From assembly GCF_002933335.1 (NCBI RefSeq), contig NZ_PDKS01000001.1:62001-126000 (forward strand): DNA of 64,000 nt. Direction: 5' to 3'. This document shows positions 22,868 through 34,283 of this stretch, one piece after another; within the stretch, counting starts at the first letter, position 1, and each line of letters starts with the position of its first letter. The DNA comes from Candidatus Pantoea edessiphila. GTDB taxonomy: Bacteria; Pseudomonadota; Gammaproteobacteria; Enterobacterales; Enterobacteriaceae. The translations under genes and the position numbers were made by a program. A model generated the notes under the pieces. That model made no database searches and had not been told where the DNA came from. It worked only from the letters and a program-made list of their open reading frames with translations.

Positions 22868-24265
22868 ATGAATATCAAAACCCGTTTTGCACCGAGTCCT
22901 ACAGGTTATTTACATATTGGAAGCATTCGTACTGCTCTTTATTCTTGGCTTTTTGCACGCCATAATAAAGGTACTTTTACACTAAGAATAGAAGATACAG
23001 ATACAGAACGCTCTCAAACAGAATCTGTTAAAACCATTATAGATAGTTTAAATTGGTTGAATATAGATTGGGATGAAGGACCATATTATCAAACTAAAAG
23101 ATTGAATCTTTATAATGATGTAATTGATAGTATGCTAAAAATTGGTAGTGCATATAAATGCATTTGTTCTAGAGAACGATTAGAATCTTTGAGAAAATTA
23201 CAAATAATAAAAGGAGAAAAACCTCGATATGATGGATATTGTAGAACAAAATTTAATTTACCACATAATATACCTCATGTAATTAGGTTTTGTAACCCTC
23301 AAAAAGGACATGTAACATTTGATGATCAAATTAGAGGGAAAATTACATTTGATAACGAAGAATTAGACGATTTAATTATCAGGCGTACTGATGGCTATCC
23401 TACTTACAATTTTTGTGTAGCAATAGATGATTGGAATATGGGTATAACTCATGTAATTCGTGGCGAGGATCATATTAATAATACACCAAGACAAATAAAT
23501 ATATTAAAAGCTATAGGCGCAAATATACCTAATTATGCGCACGTTTCTATGATATTTGGTCCAGATGGCAAGAAAATTTCTAAACGTCATGGCGCACTGA
23601 GTATATTGCAATATAAACATGAAGGATATTTACCAGAAGCTATACTTAACTATTTACTCAGACTTGGTTGGTCTCATAATGATAAAGAAATTTTTACTAT
23701 TTCTGAAATGATAAATTTATTTACATTAAATAAAGCAAGTAAATCTCCTAGTATATTTAATATTAATAAACTTAAATGGATTAATCATCATTATATTAAT
23801 GTGTTACCGACAAAATATATAGCAAACCACTTATCTAAACACATTAATGTTAATTCTGAACTGCAAATAGAAAAAATTGTTGAAATATTCAGCAAGGGTT
23901 GTAAAACTCTGCAAGAAATGGCTAATTCTTGTCGTTATTGTTATGAAGATATTCAGGAATTCAATACTGATTATGCTATTAAATATTTGAATTTTTCAAA
24001 TTATAAATTATTAGAGTATATCCGCAATAAATTGCTTTCAATATGCGATTGGAATGCTGAAAATATTAACAAAATAATTTTAAATACATCTAAAGAACTT
24101 AAAGTAAATATAAATAATGTATATATGTCTTTACGCGTAGCTATTACTGGCTGTAATTGCTCTCCGGCTATTAATAAGATAATCGAACTAATTGGTTTAA
24201 ATAAAACCATATCTCGTATTGAAAAAGCTTTGATGTTTATTAAAACAAGCAAATTATCAAAATAA
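22868..24265 (+). CDS. gltX: Glutamyl-tRNA synthetase
   Basis: A class I synthetase charging tRNA-Glu. It has 465 residues (E. coli 471). HIGS at 16-19 within [13 protein letters not shown] and KISKR at 236-240 are the ATP signatures. C98, C100 and C125 of the zinc-binding insertion are kept. The C-terminal anticodon-binding domain diverges most, as in other symbionts. It lies between tRNA-Val and tRNA-Ala, as in E. coli. I see no strong ribosome-binding site; GGAAC lies about 7 bases before the ATG. Confidence 0.97.
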   Translation: MNIKTRFAPSPTGYLHIGSIRTALYSWLFARHNKGTFTLRIEDTDTERSQTESVKTIIDSLNWLNIDWDEGPYYQTKRLNLYNDVIDSMLKIGSAYKCICSRERLESLRKLQIIKGEKPRYDGYCRTKFNLPHNIPHVIRFCNPQKGHVTFDDQIRGKITFDNEELDDLIIRRTDGYPTYNFCVAIDDWNMGITHVIRGEDHINNTPRQINILKAIGANIPNYAHVSMIFGPDGKKISKRHGALSILQYKHEGYLPEAILNYLLRLGWSHNDKEIFTISEMINLFTLNKASKSPSIFNINKLKWINHHYINVLPTKYIANHLSKHINVNSELQIEKIVEIFSKGCKTLQEMANSCRYCYEDIQEFNTDYAIKYLNFSNYKLLEYIRNKLLSICDWNAENINKIILNTSKELKVNINNVYMSLRVAITGCNCSPAINKIIELIGLNKTISRIEKALMFIKTSKLSK

Positions 24266-24339
24266 ATTTTAATATATATGTCAATGTATTATACTATAAT
24301 ATTTAATGATGTTTTAAGATAATTTACTATTATCTTTGC

Positions 24340-24412
24340 GGGGCTATAACTCAGATGGAAGAGTACTTACATGGCATGTAAGAGGTCGGCGGTTCAATTC
24401 CGCCTAGCTCCA
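24340..24412 (+). tRNA. tRNA-Ala (anticodon GGC)
   Basis: Cloverleaf with GGGGCTA/TAGCTCC acceptor stem, including the G3-U70 pair that marks alanine. The anticodon stem CTTAC/GTAAG carries GGC. The T arm is GGCGGTTCAATTCCGCC. The discriminator A is followed by TAA, so CCA is not encoded. It matches alaW/alaX downstream of gltX in E. coli, reduced to one copy. Confidence 0.97.
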
Positions 24413-24732
24413 TAAATTTTAAATTTCAATTATTATATTTAATATTATATACTATAATTACTACGTTGTTTTGTTTTCTTTAGTATATTATGAATTAACT
24501 AAACATTATAACAATATTTGGATTTAATACATAAGCATATGATATAATTAATTAACTTCTATACAAGATGTGATTATGTTCATTTTTGATTCAAATGATT
24601 TCTATTACTTACATTAAAATTTTTAGCAATTGATAACCTTTGTGTTGTGTATTGTAGTATTAAAATTAAACAATTGCTACATTGAATAAATTTTAATAAA
24701 TTTTTAATGAATGTTCAGATAGGATACTGAAT
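24413..24732. other. Spacer between tRNA-Ala and mntH
   Basis: About 320 bases with no coding frame. It must contain the mntH promoter. I see no clear Fur- or MntR-type operator, though such sites are hard to recognise at this A+T content. Confidence 0.5.
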
Positions 24733-25989
24733 ATGTTTGAAATGAGCATTATTGAAAAACTGATGAAAGGGGCAAGAAAAGTCAAATTCGCCTTACTAGG
24801 ACCAGCTTTTATTGCTGCAATAGGTTATATAGACCCTGGTAATTTTGTAACTAATATTCAAGCAGGAACTTCTTATGGTTATAAATTGTTATGGGTCATA
24901 GTATGGGCAAACATTATGGCAATGATAATTCAGCTAATGTCTGCCAAATTAGGTATTGTCACAGGTAAAAATCTAGCAGAACATATTAGAGATAGGTTTC
25001 CACGTCCTGTAGTATGGTTTTATTGGATTCAAGCTGAAATAATTGCTATAGCAACAGATTTAGCAGAGTTTCTTGGAGCATCACTTGGATTTAAGTTATT
25101 ATTAGATATTTCTCTATTTAATGGAGCAATATTGACAGGAGTAGCTACTTTTTTAATTTTACTTCTTCAAAATTATGGTCAGAGATCCATTGAAATAATA
25201 GTTGGTTCTTTGTTGATTTTTGTAGCTGGTGCCTATGCGATAGAATTGTTTTTTTCAAAACCACAAGTTAATGAGCTAATTTCTGGGTTAGCTATACCTA
25301 TGTTGCCAAATCTTGAGACAGTTTTTTTATCAGCTGCTATATTAGGCGCCACTATTATGCCTCATGTAATATATTTACATTCAGCTTTAACTCAATTTAA
25401 TGATGGTAATAATAACATGCACGAACGTTATGCAACTGCAAAAGTAGATGTTGTTGTTGCTATGACTATTGCTGGTTTTGTAAATTTATCTATGATGGCA
25501 ACTGCAGCAGCAGTATTTCATTTTGGTGGATATTCTGGAATTTCTCAATTAGATCAAGCTTATTTAACTTTGAAACCAATTTTAGGACAAGCAGCTGCAA
25601 CGATTTTCAGTTTAAGTTTAGTAGCAGCGGGTTTATCTTCTACAGTAGTTGGTACAATGGCAGGTCAAGTTGTAATGCAAGGTTTTGTTCATTTTAGCAT
25701 ACCTTTATGGGTCAGAAGATTTGTAACCATGCTTCCATCTTTTATTGTTATTTGGATAGGATGTGATATAGCCCATATTTTAGTATTAAGTCAAGTAGTA
25801 TTGAGTTTTGGAATAGCATTAGCTTTAGTTCCTCTAATTACGTTTACAGGAAATAATGAAATAATGGGTAATGAAATGGTTAATTCATCATTATTACAAA
25901 ATGTAGCCAAATTTATTACTTTAATTGTTTTTTTATTGAATGTTTATTTAATCATAGAAGAAATAAGGGTTGGTATTGCTTCACTTTGA
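24733..25989 (+). CDS. mntH: NRAMP-family manganese/divalent metal transporter
   Basis: A proton-coupled importer of Mn(II) and related ions in the inner membrane. The 418 residues (E. coli 412) give about eleven helices. The metal-site motifs are intact: [15 protein letters not shown] (D34 to N37) in helix 1 and [10 protein letters not shown] in helix 6. [19 protein letters not shown] lies in the C-terminal half. AGGATACTGA precedes the first ATG; a second in-frame ATG at codon 4 is possible. High conservation for this genome suggests active use, perhaps for Mn-dependent enzymes or defence against oxygen radicals. Confidence 0.96.
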   Translation: MFEMSIIEKLMKGARKVKFALLGPAFIAAIGYIDPGNFVTNIQAGTSYGYKLLWVIVWANIMAMIIQLMSAKLGIVTGKNLAEHIRDRFPRPVVWFYWIQAEIIAIATDLAEFLGASLGFKLLLDISLFNGAILTGVATFLILLLQNYGQRSIEIIVGSLLIFVAGAYAIELFFSKPQVNELISGLAIPMLPNLETVFLSAAILGATIMPHVIYLHSALTQFNDGNNNMHERYATAKVDVVVAMTIAGFVNLSMMATAAAVFHFGGYSGISQLDQAYLTLKPILGQAAATIFSLSLVAAGLSSTVVGTMAGQVVMQGFVHFSIPLWVRRFVTMLPSFIVIWIGCDIAHILVLSQVVLSFGIALALVPLITFTGNNEIMGNEMVNSSLLQNVAKFITLIVFLLNVYLIIEEIRVGIASL

Positions 25990-26068
25990 GCAAATAATTA
26001 TTAATGATCTTAGGAAGAATTGACTCAAGCAACTAAAATATGATGTATTGAGGTATATTTTTTGAATA

Positions 26069-26140
26069 TGTCCCCTACAGGAATTGAACCTGTAATTAAC
26101 CCTTAGGAGGGGTTTGTTATATCCGTTTAACTAAGGGGAC
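26069..26140 (-). tRNA. argW: tRNA-Arg (anticodon CCT)
   Basis: Acceptor GTCCCCT/AGGGGAC, D arm TAGTTAAACGGATATAAC, anticodon CCT in CCTCCTAAGGG, T arm ACAGGTTCAATTCCTGT. It is nearly identical to E. coli argW, which lies in the matching map position and is a prophage attachment site there; no prophage is present here. The discriminator A is followed by TAT, so CCA is not encoded. It reads AGG codons. Confidence 0.96.
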
Positions 26141-26414
26141 GTTCAATTATCTAAAACAGCAAATTATTATTTCCAATCAATTAATATGTTTATTTGTTAA
26201 CAATATCTAATAATATTATTGTCTTCTTTAATATCATAATATGAACACTTATGATATTACTTATTTATAATCTTTACTATAAATATTATAAGTAAGTAAT
26301 ATATTTATTATTTGAATAGAATAAATGCTATCAGTAATTAAATTTATACAAAATATTAAGTTACCAATTATAATTTGATTAAATGCATAAACATTATTAA
26401 AATTGGATAGTATT

Positions 26415-26894
26415 ATGAAAATTATTATAATGCGTCATGGTGACTCTGTTAAAGATCTAGACAATGATCAAACTAGATCTTTAACACAGTGCGGCATTAG
26501 AGAATCACAACAAATAGCACATTGGCTTAAAAAAAATAATGTGTATATTGAATATGCTTTAAGCAGTCCTTATAAAAGAGCAATACAAACTCTTTCAAAT
26601 ATAAGTAACATTCTAATTTTTAATCATCAAATTATTTTACCGGAGTTAAAACCTAATGGAAATCCTTTAATTGTTTTTCAATATTTAAAAAAAATGTTTA
26701 ATGATGGAATAGAGTCGGTATTATTAATATCTCATTTGCCTTTTATATGTAATCTAATTAATGTTATTTTTCCAAAAAAAACGTTATCTACATTTACACC
26801 TGCCTCTATTATTTGCGTAAAAACTTTTTTGTTTACAAAAAAAAGTGAAATATTATGGTCGTTTAGTAGTAATGGTATAATAAAACTTGTATAA
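26415..26894 (+). CDS. sixA: Phosphohistidine phosphatase SixA
   Basis: A histidine-phosphatase-fold enzyme that removes phosphate from phosphohistidine; in E. coli its targets include phosphocarrier proteins of the PTS. From the ATG at 26415 it has 159 residues (E. coli 161) and opens MKIIIMRHGDS with catalytic H8, matching the E. coli N-terminus. A TTG twelve bases upstream would add four residues without support. SVLLISHLPFICNLI holds the second histidine. Identity is modest in the last third. Confidence 0.92.
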   Translation: MKIIIMRHGDSVKDLDNDQTRSLTQCGIRESQQIAHWLKKNNVYIEYALSSPYKRAIQTLSNISNILIFNHQIILPELKPNGNPLIVFQYLKKMFNDGIESVLLISHLPFICNLINVIFPKKTLSTFTPASIICVKTFLFTKKSEILWSFSSNGIIKLV

Positions 26895-27138
26895 GTGTTA
26901 TTAAATATTACTACATAATAATATCTTATTTAAAATAGCTAATACTAATTCAAATTAAATAATTTTCATTTCTTGTTCAAAGATATTAACTAATTATAAT
27001 GTAAAGTATTTGATTTAAAATCATTATTTATTGAATATGTAATGCAAGAAAATTAATTATTATTATAAATTTTATTTATTTTGAGTTTTTATATAGAAAA
27101 TCATTTATTATGTTAAACAACCTTGAAAAGGATCTTAA

Positions 27139-28071
27139 ATGAATCAAATCCATGCGGAAGAAGCATTAAATGAGCTTCGTACTATTCAAGATATGCTTCG
27201 TTGGACAGTAAGTCGTTTTTTAGCTACTAAAATTTTTTATGGACATGGTGCAGATAATCCTTGGGATGAAGCTGTTCAATTAATTCTTCCTTCTCTTTTT
27301 TTGCCAATAGATATTAAGGAACAGATTTGTCATTCTCGTCTAACTAGTAGTGAACGTAATCATATTATTAAATTGGTTACTCGCCGTATTAATGAATGTA
27401 TTCCTACCGCTTACTTGACTAATAAAGCGTGGTTTTGTGGTTATGAATTTTATGTTGATAATCGAGTAATTATTCCTCGTTCACCAATTAGTGAATTAAT
27501 AGAAAATAATTTTATAGGTTTAATAAAAAACACGCCTGACCATATTCTAGATATGTGTACAGGCAGTGGTTGTATTGCAATATCTTGTGCATATGTTTTT
27601 CCACAAGCTAAGATAGATGCAGTAGATATTTCAACTGATGCATTAGATGTTGCCAGACAAAATATTACAGAACATCATTTCATTAATAACGTAAACTTAA
27701 TTCAATCTGATTTATTTAGTAAACTATCTAATATAAAATATGATTTGATTATTACAAATCCACCGTATGTTAGTATTGAAGAAATCAATACTTTGCCTAA
27801 CGAATATCATTATGAACCAAAAATAGGATTAGCTGCCGGCATAGATGGATTAAAAATTATACGTCGTATTTTAGCCGGTGCTTCAAATTATCTTAATGAT
27901 AATGGAATTATCATTTGTGAAGTAGGTGATAATATGATTCAAATTATTGAACAATATTCAGATATACCTTTTAATTGGTTAAAATTTGATAATGGTGGTG
28001 AGGGGGTGTTTATGATAACACGTAAGCAGCTTATCAATGCTCAACATCATTTTTCTATTTATATGGATTAA
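27139..28071 (+). CDS. prmB: Ribosomal protein uL3 N5-glutamine methyltransferase
   Basis: Methylates a glutamine of ribosomal protein L3 with S-adenosylmethionine. It has 310 residues, equal to E. coli. The SAM-binding loop is DMCTGSGC (138-145) and the catalytic NPPY is at 207-210 in [23 protein letters not shown] precedes the ATG. It is 40 bases upstream of aroC, the same pairing as in E. coli. The related PrmC acts on release factors, but overall similarity and context point to PrmB. Confidence 0.95.
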   Translation: MNQIHAEEALNELRTIQDMLRWTVSRFLATKIFYGHGADNPWDEAVQLILPSLFLPIDIKEQICHSRLTSSERNHIIKLVTRRINECIPTAYLTNKAWFCGYEFYVDNRVIIPRSPISELIENNFIGLIKNTPDHILDMCTGSGCIAISCAYVFPQAKIDAVDISTDALDVARQNITEHHFINNVNLIQSDLFSKLSNIKYDLIITNPPYVSIEEINTLPNEYHYEPKIGLAAGIDGLKIIRRILAGASNYLNDNGIIICEVGDNMIQIIEQYSDIPFNWLKFDNGGEGVFMITRKQLINAQHHFSIYMD

Positions 28072-28111
28072 AAAAGCAAATAAATTTTGTTTAAATTAAT
28101 AGGAATATAGT

Positions 28112-29197
28112 ATGGTTGGTAATAGTATTGGACAAATTTTTCGAATAACTACATTTGGTGAATCTCATGGAAAAGCGTTGGGTTGTATAATTGACGGTGT
28201 ACCACCTGGCATACCAGTTAATGAGTCAATCATTCAGCATGATCTCAATCGCCGTCGACCAGGTAGTTCTCGTTATACTAGTAAACGCAATGAATTAGAT
28301 AAAATAAAAATACTTTCTGGTATATTTGAGGGTACTACTACAGGAACGCCTATAGGTTTAATTGTTGAAAACATTGATTGTAGACCTCAAGATTACACTA
28401 ATATTAAAGGTGTATTTCGTCCAGGACATGCGGATTACACTTATGAAAAAAAATATGGAATACGTGATTATCGAGGAGGAGGACGTTCTTCTGCTCGAGA
28501 AACTGTTATGCGAGTTGCAGCAGGAGCAATTGCAAAACAGTACTTAAAAATGAAACACAATATATTAATTAGAGGTTATATATCACAAATTGGCAATGTT
28601 CATTGCGAATTTAAAAGTTGGGATATTGTTGAATCAAATCCGATATTTTGTCCTGACCCTGATAAATTAGAGATATTAAATAGATTAATACTAAATTTAA
28701 AAAAAGAGGGTGATTCTATTGGAGCTAAATTAACAATAAGAGCTGAAAATGTACCAGCAGGATTAGGTGAACCAGTTTTTGATAGATTGGATGCGGATTT
28801 AGCTCATGCATTAATGAGTATCAATGCAGTGAAAGGTGTTGAAATTGGTGATGGGTTTGCAGTAGTACATCAGCGCGGTAGCCAACATAGAGATGAAATT
28901 AAGCTAAATGGTTTCCAAAGTAATCATGCAGGAGGAATTTTAGGTGGTATTAGTAATGGTCAAGATATTAATATTAATATAGCAATGAAACCAACTTCTA
29001 GTATAACAAAACCAGGACAAACTATCAATAACAATGGTGAAGAAATGCAAGTAATTACTAAAGGAAGGCATGATCCTTGTGTAGGAATTAGAGCTGTTCC
29101 TATAGCTGAATCGATGATTGCGATAGTATTAATGGATCATTTGTTAAGAGATAGGGCTCAATGCTATGATGTGAATTCTACTTGTTTTTATTATTAA
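28112..29197 (+). CDS. aroC: Chorismate synthase
   Basis: The last shikimate-pathway step, converting EPSP to chorismate with reduced FMN; chorismate feeds aromatic amino acids, folate and ubiquinone. It has 361 residues, equal to E. coli. Signature blocks are [61 protein letters not shown] and [26 protein letters not shown] precedes the ATG. Probably co-transcribed with prmB. Confidence 0.98.
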   Translation: MVGNSIGQIFRITTFGESHGKALGCIIDGVPPGIPVNESIIQHDLNRRRPGSSRYTSKRNELDKIKILSGIFEGTTTGTPIGLIVENIDCRPQDYTNIKGVFRPGHADYTYEKKYGIRDYRGGGRSSARETVMRVAAGAIAKQYLKMKHNILIRGYISQIGNVHCEFKSWDIVESNPIFCPDPDKLEILNRLILNLKKEGDSIGAKLTIRAENVPAGLGEPVFDRLDADLAHALMSINAVKGVEIGDGFAVVHQRGSQHRDEIKLNGFQSNHAGGILGGISNGQDININIAMKPTSSITKPGQTINNNGEEMQVITKGRHDPCVGIRAVPIAESMIAIVLMDHLLRDRAQCYDVNSTCFYY

Positions 29198-29559
29198 TTC
29201 ATATTTAATATTAAATTTAGATAAATAAATACAATATGAGACATAAATTAAATAAAATTGTTTAGTTTTATTTAATTTATTTTATATAATATACAATGCA
29301 TTAAAAATAAACATCTTGTGTTTTTTATATTTCAAAGAGAGATCGTTATATGTTTATTTTTTGTTTTAAATATAACAATTAGTATTTGTTATTAAATTTG
29401 ATAAAAATAGCAGTAAATTTTTAATGCAATCAAACAATTTATATTGGGATAAATGTCAATGTCAGTGAAATCTAACAATTCCATTTTGATTTTAAATCAA
29501 TATATTATGAATCACAAGATACAATTTAGTTTTATTTTATGCAAAAAGAGGAAGTTTTA
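29198..29559. other. Spacer between aroC and fabB
   Basis: About 360 bases, A+T-rich, no coding frame. In E. coli mepA and other genes lie here; no remnant is recognisable. The fabB promoter should lie in the right half. Confidence 0.5.
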
Positions 29560-30774
29560 ATGAAATCTGCTGTTATTACTGGCTTAGGAATTATTTCTAG
29601 TATTGGCAATAATCAGCAAGAAGTATTGAATTCCCTTATTGTAGGTCGTTCTGGTATAACATTTTCTAAAGAAATGAAAGATTCTGGTATGCGTAGTCAA
29701 GTTTGGGGTGATATTAAATTAGACACTAGTGGTTTAATTGATCGCAAGATTTCAAGATTTATGAATGATGCATCAATTTATGCTTATTTGTCAATGAAAG
29801 AAGCAATTAAAGATTCTAGATTAAAAAGTTATACTTATCAAAGAAATCCACGAGTTGGCGTCATTGTTGGTTCAGGAGGAGGTTCGCCTCATTTTCAGGT
29901 ATTTGGAGCCGATGCGATGCGAAGTGCACGTGGAATAAAAGCAGTAGGTCCTTATATTGTAACTAAAGCTATGGCTTCAGGGATTTCTGGTTGTCTTGCA
30001 ACATCTTTTAAAATTTATGGAATAAACTATTCAATTAGTTCTGCTTGTGCTACTTCTGCACATTGCATTGGTAATGCAGTTGAACAAATTCAATTTGGTA
30101 AACAAGATATTGTTTTTGCAGGAGGGGGTGAAGAACTCAGTTGGGAAATGGCATGTGAATTTGATGCTATGGGTGCTTTATCTATACATTACAATAATAA
30201 TCCCGAAAAAGCATCTCGTACTTATGATAAAAAACGTGATGGCTTTGTTATTTCAGGTGGTGGTGGTATAATTGTAGTAGAAGAATTGAAACATGCGTTA
30301 GATAGAAATGCTCCTATCTATGCTGAAATTATCGGTTATGGCGCAACTTCAGATGGATTAGACATGGTTCACCCTTCAGGTGATGGTGCCGTTCGTTGCA
30401 TGAAAATGGCAATGCAGTATATTAAAAATCCCATAGATTATCTTAATAGTCATGGTACTTCAACGATAATTGGAGATAAAGTAGAGTTAGAGGCAATACG
30501 CAAAGTATTTGGTAGAACTATACCTAATATCTCTGCAACTAAATCAACAACTGGACATTCTTTAGGAGCAGCTGGTGTTCATGAGGCAATATATTGTTTA
30601 TTAATGTTAAAACATGGATTTATAGCTCCAAGTATTAATATTGACTCTTTAGATCCATTTGCTGAAGGAATCAATATAATCACTAAAACTACGAAAAAGA
30701 ACCTTAAAACTGTTATGAGTAACAGTTTTGGTTTTGGTGGAACTAATGCAACTTTAATAATGCGCAAATATTAA
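29560..30774 (+). CDS. fabB: 3-oxoacyl-ACP synthase I (KAS I)
   Basis: The condensing enzyme of fatty acid elongation, including the unsaturated branch. I start at the ATG at 29560, not the upstream ATG at 29539: GAGGAAG lies just ahead, and the product then opens [16 protein letters not shown] like E. coli. That gives 404 residues (E. coli 406) with C163 in SSACATSAH, then SHGTST and the K/H of [14 protein letters not shown]. It works with accD in this window to supply membrane lipid. Confidence 0.97.
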   Translation: MKSAVITGLGIISSIGNNQQEVLNSLIVGRSGITFSKEMKDSGMRSQVWGDIKLDTSGLIDRKISRFMNDASIYAYLSMKEAIKDSRLKSYTYQRNPRVGVIVGSGGGSPHFQVFGADAMRSARGIKAVGPYIVTKAMASGISGCLATSFKIYGINYSISSACATSAHCIGNAVEQIQFGKQDIVFAGGGEELSWEMACEFDAMGALSIHYNNNPEKASRTYDKKRDGFVISGGGGIIVVEELKHALDRNAPIYAEIIGYGATSDGLDMVHPSGDGAVRCMKMAMQYIKNPIDYLNSHGTSTIIGDKVELEAIRKVFGRTIPNISATKSTTGHSLGAAGVHEAIYCLLMLKHGFIAPSINIDSLDPFAEGINIITKTTKKNLKTVMSNSFGFGGTNATLIMRKY

Positions 30775-30949
30775 CCATGATGAAACAATTATTGTTTATA
30801 TTGATATAAAATTAACTTATTTTAATTGATTTAACTGTTTTAGATTTGTATTATTTTATATAATCTTCATTATAAATACATTCATGAATGATAAAAATAT
30901 ATACTCGAATAACTATCTTAATGTATTTTATTGTATTTAGGCAAATTTG

Positions 30950-32104
30950 GTGAAAATATTAGTTGACGAAACTATTCCTTATGTAAGCGATATTTTTAAA
31001 AATAGTGGTAATGTAGTGAAAATTTCTAGTAGAGAATTATTAGGTAATGATCTACTAGATGCAGATTGTTTGATAATACGTTCAGTTACTAAAATTAATA
31101 AACAATCTTTAGTAGATCGCAAATCAATAAAATTCATAGGCTCTGCTACTTCAGGGATTGATCATGTTGATGTAGACTGGCTAAAAAAATTGGGTGTTGC
31201 TTTTTCAGCAGCACCTGGTTGTAATGCTGTTGCAGTAGCTGAGTATGTTTTTACTTCTTTATTATTTCTAGCTGAACGTAATAATTTTCAAATTAAAGAC
31301 TGCATTATAGGTATAGTTGGAGTTGGGCATATTGGATCCTATTTAAATAAAATTTTAAGTGCTTGGGGAGTTGTAACATTACTTTGCGATCCACCACTAT
31401 CGGATAAAATTCATAAAAAAAAGCAAAATTATTTTTATTCACTAAATGAATTAGTTAATAAATCTGATATAATTACTTTTCATATTCCATTAGTTTATAA
31501 AGGTAAATATAAAACTTTTCATATTATAAATGAAAAAATACTTCTATCTCTTAAAAAAAATGCTATTTTAATAAACTCTTCTCGAGGTGCAATTATTAAT
31601 AATGAAGATCTTATTGATGTATTAAAAATACGTAAAGATATAAAGTTAGTAATAGACGTGTGGAACGAAGAAGAAAATGGATTATCAATTGATTTATTGA
31701 GTAAAACAATTATTGCTACACCACATATTGCAGGTTATACAATAGAAGCCAAGATAAATGCAATTATTAAGTTATACGAAAGATGGTGCAAATTAATAAA
31801 CAAACCTAAGAAAATAAAAATAAATAAATTTTTAATTGAGCCAACATTTAGCAATATTTTTTTACATGGTAGAATTACGCAGTCAAAATTAAGTAAATTA
31901 GCTAATTTAATTTTCAGTATTTATGTGGATGACAGTTTATTGCGTAATACAACAATAATGAATTATTATTCATTCAATAACTTGCAAAATCATCACAGAA
32001 TTCGTAGAGAATGGTTTTCCTTAAAAGTTAATTGTGATAATTATGAAACATTTAATATTCTAAAAAATATTGGTTTTAATGCTTTTTTTGAACAAAAGGT
32101 TTAA
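30950..32104 (+). CDS. pdxB: 4-phosphoerythronate dehydrogenase
   Basis: The second step of deoxyxylulose-5-phosphate-dependent vitamin B6 synthesis, using NAD. I use the GTG at 30950, which gives KILVDETIPY like E. coli and has AGG 8 bases upstream; a TTG directly before it is less likely. The product has 384 residues (E. coli 378). The Rossmann loop is GIVGVGHIG. The 2-hydroxyacid dehydrogenase triad appears as R in NSSRGAI, E in DVWNEEE and H in TPHIAGY. The C-terminal dimerisation region is diverged. First of the pdxB-truA-accD-folC run. Confidence 0.95.
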   Translation: MKILVDETIPYVSDIFKNSGNVVKISSRELLGNDLLDADCLIIRSVTKINKQSLVDRKSIKFIGSATSGIDHVDVDWLKKLGVAFSAAPGCNAVAVAEYVFTSLLFLAERNNFQIKDCIIGIVGVGHIGSYLNKILSAWGVVTLLCDPPLSDKIHKKKQNYFYSLNELVNKSDIITFHIPLVYKGKYKTFHIINEKILLSLKKNAILINSSRGAIINNEDLIDVLKIRKDIKLVIDVWNEEENGLSIDLLSKTIIATPHIAGYTIEAKINAIIKLYERWCKLINKPKKIKINKFLIEPTFSNIFLHGRITQSKLSKLANLIFSIYVDDSLLRNTTIMNYYSFNNLQNHHRIRREWFSLKVNCDNYETFNILKNIGFNAFFEQKV

Positions 32105-32360
32105 AAACAGTGTTTTTAATATCTCTTTCATAGAGATTATGTTATATGAATTAGTTTCCTAAATTAATATAGTAACTTAAGATTGATATCTTTTATTTAA
32201 ATGGTATTGAAATAAATACATATCTTTTTTATAACAGTTAATTTAAGATAAGCAAAATATTTACTGAATAATTATTTTAATTATATTAATAATTATTGTA
32301 TTTGCAAGATTCTTTGTGATATTAACAGAAATTAAATATAAATTAACGTAAGGTTCGTTA

Positions 32361-33179
32361 ATGTTTTATGAAAAAACAAAAAAAATAGCAATGTGTATTG
32401 AATACGATGGTAGTAACTATTATGGATGGCAACGCCAAGAAAAAATAGCTACCGTACAAGAAACAATAGAAAAAGCTATTTCAAAAATAGCTAATCATTC
32501 AGTTAATGTTTTTTGCGCAGGTCGTACAGATACAGGAGTTCATAGTACAGGACAAATAATACATTTTGAAACAAACGCCAATCGTAATATAAGTGCTTGG
32601 ACAAAAGGTGTTAACTCTAATTTACCCAATAGTATCTCCGTTCTGTGGGTCAAAAACGTATCCAATAAATTTCATGCTAGATTTAGTGCAGTTGCTAGAA
32701 GATACCGTTATATAATTTATAATTATTCTATGCGTCCAGCTATTTTAAATAATGGTTTAACACACTGTTACTATCCCTTAAATATACAGACAATGCAATA
32801 TTCTAGTAGATGTTTATTAGGAGAACACGATTTTTCAGCATTTTGTGGTTCTCCTTGTCAGTCTATAAATTTTAAAAGAAATATAATACATCTTAATATT
32901 ATACGTTTAGGATATTATGTAATTATAGATATTAAAGCAAATGCTTTTTTATATCATATGGTACGTAATATTGTAGGAAATTTAATTGATATTGGTATAG
33001 GAAAAAAACCATCATCATGGATGAGAATATTATTATTATCAAAAAATCGTACTTTTGGATGTTCAACAGCTAAAGCTAAAGGACTATATTTAGTTGAAGT
33101 AGAATATCCTGCGTATTTTTGTTTACCTAGAGTATCTATAGGACCGTTATTTTTACAGAATATAAAAAAAATGTATTAA
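32361..33179 (+). CDS. truA: tRNA pseudouridine(38-40) synthase
   Basis: Makes pseudouridine at positions 38-40 of many tRNAs. It has 272 residues (E. coli 270). The catalytic aspartate is D57 in FCAGRTDTGVHSTGQ. ARRYRYIIYN and FLYHMVRNIVGNL are typical of TruA. AAGG lies 8 bases before the ATG. In E. coli usg separates pdxB and truA; that gene is gone, leaving 256 bases. Confidence 0.96.
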   Translation: MFYEKTKKIAMCIEYDGSNYYGWQRQEKIATVQETIEKAISKIANHSVNVFCAGRTDTGVHSTGQIIHFETNANRNISAWTKGVNSNLPNSISVLWVKNVSNKFHARFSAVARRYRYIIYNYSMRPAILNNGLTHCYYPLNIQTMQYSSRCLLGEHDFSAFCGSPCQSINFKRNIIHLNIIRLGYYVIIDIKANAFLYHMVRNIVGNLIDIGIGKKPSSWMRILLLSKNRTFGCSTAKAKGLYLVEVEYPAYFCLPRVSIGPLFLQNIKKMY

Positions 33180-33336
33180 TATATCCATACATAAATATCA
33201 TATTATACAATTAATTTATTTTTGATCAATATATTTCCTATAACAGAAGAAGATAGCTATCATAAATAATACCAACTTTGTTGTTTTAGTAAAGTGAATA
33301 TGACCATTGATGAATTATGAAATAGGTATAGCATAA

Positions 33337-34257
33337 ATGAGCTGGATTGAACGTATTTTTAATAAAAGCAAGATTGCTCCTCTTTTACGTCGTACTAATA
33401 TACCAGATGGAATATGGACTAGATGCGATAACTGTAATCAAATATTATATCGAATCGAATTAGAACGGAATTTAAGAGTATGCCCAAAATGTGATCATCA
33501 TATGATAATAAAAGCTCGAGATCGCTTAAATCATTTATTAGATTTAGATAGTACAATGGAGTTAGGTGATAAATTAGAACCTAAAGATATACTTAAATTT
33601 CGCGATTCTAAAAAATACAAAGATCGTTTGTTATCTGCTCAAAAAAAAACTGGAGAAAAAGATGCCTTAGTTGCAATGAAAGGAAAATTATATGAAATTC
33701 CTGTTGTAGCTGTAGCATTTGAATTTGATTTTATGGCTGGGTCAATGGGATCTGTGGTTGGTTCTCGTTTTGTTCTTGCAGTAGAACAAGTTATGAAGGA
33801 TCTTTGTCCTCTAATTTGTTTTTCTGCTAGTGGTGGCGCACGGATGCAAGAAGCATTGATATCTTTGATGCAAATGGCTAAAACCAGTGCTGCATTAGCA
33901 AAAATGGGGGATTTAGGTTTGCCTTACATATCAGTGCTTACTAATCCTACTTTAGGAGGTGTTTCTGCAAGTCTTGCAATGTTAGGTGATCTTAACTTGG
34001 CAGAACCCAAAGCTTTAATAGGATTTGCTGGACCTCGTATTATAGAACAAACAATAAGAGAAAAACTTCCTCTAGGTTTTCAACGTAGTGAATTTCTTAT
34101 TGAAAAAGGTGTTGTTGATATGATAATTAGAAGACCTCAAATGCGCTATAAGTTAGCAAATATAATATCCAAAATGATGAATATTCCTGCTCCATCGATA
34201 GATGATGGCGAAAAGTTTAATTTTAGTAATCAATCAAATAACAATTATAATAAATAG
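33337..34257 (+). CDS. accD: Acetyl-CoA carboxylase, carboxyltransferase subunit beta
   Basis: With AccA forms the carboxyltransferase that turns acetyl-CoA into malonyl-CoA. It has 306 residues (E. coli 304). The N-terminal zinc ribbon is complete: C30, C33, C49, C52. The CoA-binding core shows [13 protein letters not shown] and [12 protein letters not shown], then [17 protein letters not shown] and [14 protein letters not shown]. It lies between truA and folC, as in E. coli with dedA deleted. Confidence 0.97.
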   Translation: MSWIERIFNKSKIAPLLRRTNIPDGIWTRCDNCNQILYRIELERNLRVCPKCDHHMIIKARDRLNHLLDLDSTMELGDKLEPKDILKFRDSKKYKDRLLSAQKKTGEKDALVAMKGKLYEIPVVAVAFEFDFMAGSMGSVVGSRFVLAVEQVMKDLCPLICFSASGGARMQEALISLMQMAKTSAALAKMGDLGLPYISVLTNPTLGGVSASLAMLGDLNLAEPKALIGFAGPRIIEQTIREKLPLGFQRSEFLIEKGVVDMIIRRPQMRYKLANIISKMMNIPAPSIDDGEKFNFSNQSNNNYNK

Positions 34258-34283
34258 ATATATAACTGTTTTTACAAGTATAT

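Noticed and set aside
26069-26140. Prophage or integrative element at the argW tRNA
   Set aside because: argW is an attachment site in E. coli, but no integrase, att duplication or phage gene lies on either side here.
26403-26414. Upstream TTG start for sixA
   Set aside because: The ATG at 26415 gives the conserved N-terminus; the extra four residues have no homologue.
29539-29559. Upstream ATG adding seven residues to FabB
   Set aside because: GAGGAAG sits just before the second ATG at 29560, and the E. coli protein begins there.
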